Positions 61,734-64,000 of a stretch of DNA of 64,000 bases are shown here, in pieces. Made by a program: the position numbers and the translations under genes. Numbering within the stretch: position 1 is the stretch's first letter; the number at the start of each line of letters is the position of its first letter. The stretch spans positions 310,001 to 374,000 of the forward strand of contig NZ_JACHJJ010000004.1 in assembly GCF_014203605.1 (NCBI RefSeq), written 5' to 3'. The stretch is from Thiemannella venezuelensis (GTDB taxonomy: Bacteria > Actinomycetota > Actinomycetes > Streptosporangiales > Streptosporangiaceae). The notes beneath the pieces were generated by a model. That model made no database searches and was not told the origin of the DNA. It saw nothing but the letters and a program-made list of their open reading frames with translations.

Positions 61734-62963
61734 TCAGAAGATCAGGCCCGCGCAGGGGGCCGGGTCCCACGCCATCGCGGCCGACAGCTCCCGTACGGCT
61801 CCCGCCCGGGCCTCGCGCACCACGCCGGCGGCCTGGAGGGCCGCGAGCGGGCGGCCGCCGAGATAGGCCGCGCCCAGCACGCTCACCGGGAGCACGAGGT
61901 CGGCGGCGTCGTCGACCGGCGTGCACCGGGCACCCGAAACGTCGGCCGAGAGCCGCCAGCGGCGGGCGTTCCACGGGCAGACCGCGTCCTCGACCTCGAT
62001 CACCACGTCGACCGGCGCCGAGTAGCGGCGCGCGGGGAGGGCGCGCTCGACGTCCACCACGCGGACCCACAGGTCGTCCAGCCAGCCCGCGTTGAGCTGC
62101 CTGGCGTCGGCCAGCAGATGGATCAGGGGATCGTCGGCGGGACGGTTCCAGGCCTTGATCCGCGAGACCAGGTCGCGGTCGAGCAGGTGCCGCCAGAGCA
62201 GGGCGTAGGCGGCGGGGTCGAGGCCGAAGACCTCCTTCAGCCGCAGCTCCCCGTCGGGGAGGTTGTTCCCGGTCCAGTCCGCCTTGATCCGGAACAGCGC
62301 GTAGCCGCGCGGGCCGCCGTCGTCCTCGGCGACGACGGCGCGCAGCGGCCCGGCGCCGCCCTGGTCGGCCTCGTGGTCGCCGAGCACCCCGTCCCAGCGC
62401 GCGGGCGTGCGGGCGTAGAGGCCGGGGCGGCTGCCGAGCGCGGCGTCGAAGACCTTCTCGAAGACCTCCCGGGCCTCGGCGGGCCTGACGATCCGCAGGC
62501 GCAGGGAGGGGTCGGCCGGGGCGTGCGGCACGAAGGCCCCGCCGCTCCTGGGAATGTCGAAGGTCATGGTGTCGGCGGCCCTGCCGTACCCGAACCGCCC
62601 GTAGATCACGGCTTCGGAGGCGTAGAGCGCGGCGACCGCCTCGCCCCGCTCGTGCAGGTCGGCCAGCTGACGGGTCATCAGGGCGGTGAGCACGCCCCGG
62701 CGGCGGTGGGAGGGGAGCACGCCGACCGCCGTGACGCCGCCGACCGGGATCGGGCCGCCGGGCACCGTCATGGTGAAGCTGAACACCGCGGTGGCGCCCA
62801 CCAGCAGGTCGCCGTCGTACGCGCCCAGGGAGCGCTCGAACTCGGTGTTCTCCTTGAACCGCTCCTCGCGGTGCGGCGGGATGGGAGCGCCGAACGCCTC
62901 TTCGTCGACCGCGATCCAGTCGGACCAGTCGCCCTCGGTCATCGGGCGCAGGGTGAGACTCAT
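61734..62963 (-). CDS. Eis-like GNAT N-acetyltransferase
   Basis: A 409-residue acetyltransferase of the Eis family: two GNAT-like domains plus a C-terminal SCP2-like region. The N-terminal motif GVTAVGVLPSHRRRGVLTAL (residues about 78-97) is the acetyl-CoA loop; the terminal PCAGLIF carboxylate Phe matches the Eis active-site tail. Eis enzymes acetylate amines such as aminoglycosides at multiple positions, although many homologues have unknown acceptors. ATG at 62963. Standing alone. Confidence 0.9.
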   Translation of the reverse strand: MSLTLRPMTEGDWSDWIAVDEEAFGAPIPPHREERFKENTEFERSLGAYDGDLLVGATAVFSFTMTVPGGPIPVGGVTAVGVLPSHRRRGVLTALMTRQLADLHERGEAVAALYASEAVIYGRFGYGRAADTMTFDIPRSGGAFVPHAPADPSLRLRIVRPAEAREVFEKVFDAALGSRPGLYARTPARWDGVLGDHEADQGGAGPLRAVVAEDDGGPRGYALFRIKADWTGNNLPDGELRLKEVFGLDPAAYALLWRHLLDRDLVSRIKAWNRPADDPLIHLLADARQLNAGWLDDLWVRVVDVERALPARRYSAPVDVVIEVEDAVCPWNARRWRLSADVSGARCTPVDDAADLVLPVSVLGAAYLGGRPLAALQAAGVVREARAGAVRELSAAMAWDPAPCAGLIF

Positions 62964-63080
62964 TTTTCCTACAGTAGGCGCGGCAAACCGGCCCGGCCAT
63001 CCAATATCCGTCCTTAATGATCTAGGTGTTGGTCAAGTGGGCTGCCCAAAGCGGTGGCCTACCGCTACAGTCGGCGCATC

Positions 63081-64000
63081 ATGAGTTCCCGTCCGGTGCC
63101 GTTGATCCCTCCAGGGCTCCGCGCGTTCCTGGTGCGGGTCCCCTTCCTGGTGCCCGCGGTGCGGTTCCTCCGCCGCGGGCCGCTGGCCCGGGACCGCAAC
63201 CTGCTCATCACGCTGATCGTGCTGAGCCTGGTGCTGGGCGTCCTGGCCGCCAAGGTCTCGGCCGAGTGGTTCTCGCCCGCGCTCATGATCCCGATCATCC
63301 TCGTCGGCGGCCTCCAGCTCCGGCTGCGCAGCCTCGGCAAGCTGCTGTGCGCGATCGCGGCCGCCCTCGGCTACGTGGGCCTCGCCGGAGGGGCCGGGAC
63401 CATCGGCCCGGGGCTGCTGGCCGCCTTCGGCTTCACCTCCGTGCTGGCCGCGGTGATGGCCCGCACCCGGGGCAAGCTCGGCGTGCAGGGGCTCCGCGGC
63501 GACGTGATGCTGCTGGAGCTGCGCGAGCGGCTCAAGAAGCAGAGCGAGCTGCCGCCGCTGCCCAAGGACTGGGGCTCCAAGGTGGTGCTCAAGCAGGCCG
63601 GGGGCTCCTCCTTCGGGGGCGACTTCCTGGTCTCCTCGCGCGACGGCGACACGGTGGAGCTCGCCCTGGTCGACGTCTCCGGCAAGGGCGTCGACGCGGG
63701 CACCCGCGCGCTGATGCTGTCGGGGACCTTCGGCGGCCTGCTCGGCTCGGTGCGCGACTTCCTGCCCGCCTGCAACGCCTACCTGCACCGCCAGCGCGAG
63801 GCCGAGGGCTTCGTCACGGCCGTCCACGTCCGGCTCAACCTCGTCACGGGCGAGTACGTGATCACCTCGGCCGGGCACCCGCCGGTGGTCGCGTTCGAGG
63901 CGGGCACGGGCACCTGGCGGGTCTCCCCGGCCAAGGGCGTGGTCCTGGGCGTCGTGCCGGACCTGCACTGCGAGCCCGACCAGGGCACGCTCCGCAAGGG
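63081..64000 (+). CDS. Membrane SpoIIE/PP2C-type serine phosphatase, N-terminal part
   Basis: Protein phosphatase cut by the window end (306 codons visible). After a short cytoplasmic start come about three membrane helices (residues 38-130), then a SpoIIE domain from about 155: QAGGSSFGGDFLVSSRDG, ALVDVSGKGVDAG and TSAGHPPVVAFE, the metal-binding Asp and Gly motifs of the class. Such phosphatases dephosphorylate anti-anti-sigma factors and so feed SigB/SigF-type stress responses. ATG at 63081. Confidence 0.88.
   Translation, partial: MSSRPVPLIPPGLRAFLVRVPFLVPAVRFLRRGPLARDRNLLITLIVLSLVLGVLAAKVSAEWFSPALMIPIILVGGLQLRLRSLGKLLCAIAAALGYVGLAGGAGTIGPGLLAAFGFTSVLAAVMARTRGKLGVQGLRGDVMLLELRERLKKQSELPPLPKDWGSKVVLKQAGGSSFGGDFLVSSRDGDTVELALVDVSGKGVDAGTRALMLSGTFGGLLGSVRDFLPACNAYLHRQREAEGFVTAVHVRLNLVTGEYVITSAGHPPVVAFEAGTGTWRVSPAKGVVLGVVPDLHCEPDQGTLRK

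Overview
The window is very GC-rich actinobacterial chromosome. Codon third positions are almost all G or C, GTG starts and ATGA/GTGA overlaps are common, and terminators are G+C hairpins without U tracts. A F420-type luciferase-like oxidoreductase, a mycothiol-dependent isomerase-type anti-sigma factor, an Rv2466c-type DsbA protein, a KstR-type operator and a mycobacterial-type LexA box all point to a filamentous actinomycete. A member of Streptosporangiales (Streptosporangium/Nonomuraea-like) is my best guess, made without any database search. I see no rRNA, tRNA, insertion sequence, prophage or CRISPR array.

Layout. 1-2863: solute-binding-protein ABC importer (permease cut by the window edge) divergent from a GntR regulator, then a small gene behind a LexA-type box. 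2903-11748: signalling and stress block with a DUF4328-like membrane protein, an orphan NarL-type response regulator divergent from an FtsX-type ABC exporter, an ECF sigma factor with its membrane partner, a response regulator/histidine kinase pair and a membrane protein. 11917-14555: LLM oxidoreductase and sulfatase diverging around a KstR-like operator. 14629-16118: DUF2795 and Rv2629-like genes behind a SigB/SigF-type promoter. 16312-20996: corrinoid and siroheme genes (cobL, cbiX-like, cobT, CysG-like fusion). 20993-29517: two dynamin-like GTPases, an SSB paralogue, a membrane diguanylate cyclase and EttA; the GTPase pair plus ssb recalls the Streptomyces dynAB/ssbB sporulation neighbourhood.

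29599-33308: GH13 alpha-glucosidase, group II truncated haemoglobin, MscS channel and a small hypothetical gene. 33646-36300: an HTH/TPR regulator, a GNAT acetyltransferase, a 30-residue open frame closed by a strong terminator, and an unusual array of small hairpins; this is the part of the window most likely to hold something undescribed. 36380-41393: TetR/FAD-monooxygenase operon with an apparently leaderless promoter, Nudix hydrolase, PiT phosphate transporter with its DUF47 partner, and purU.

41621-47693: ECF sigma/anti-sigma pair, a glyoxalase-methyltransferase fusion, an AraC regulator and an S9 peptidase. 48013-64000: mostly housekeeping genes, including an HNH nuclease, zinc-ribbon and WYL proteins, ilvD, a NERD protein, an amidase, pepN, a DsbA-like protein, an aldehyde dehydrogenase, def, rpiB, an Eis-like acetyltransferase and the start of a SpoIIE/PP2C phosphatase.

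Recurring themes are actinomycete differentiation and stress control (dynamins, SSB paralogue, diguanylate cyclase, two ECF systems, a PP2C phosphatase and a probable SigB/SigF promoter), B12/siroheme supply, and peptide or protein turnover. Regulatory assignments are pattern-based and untested.
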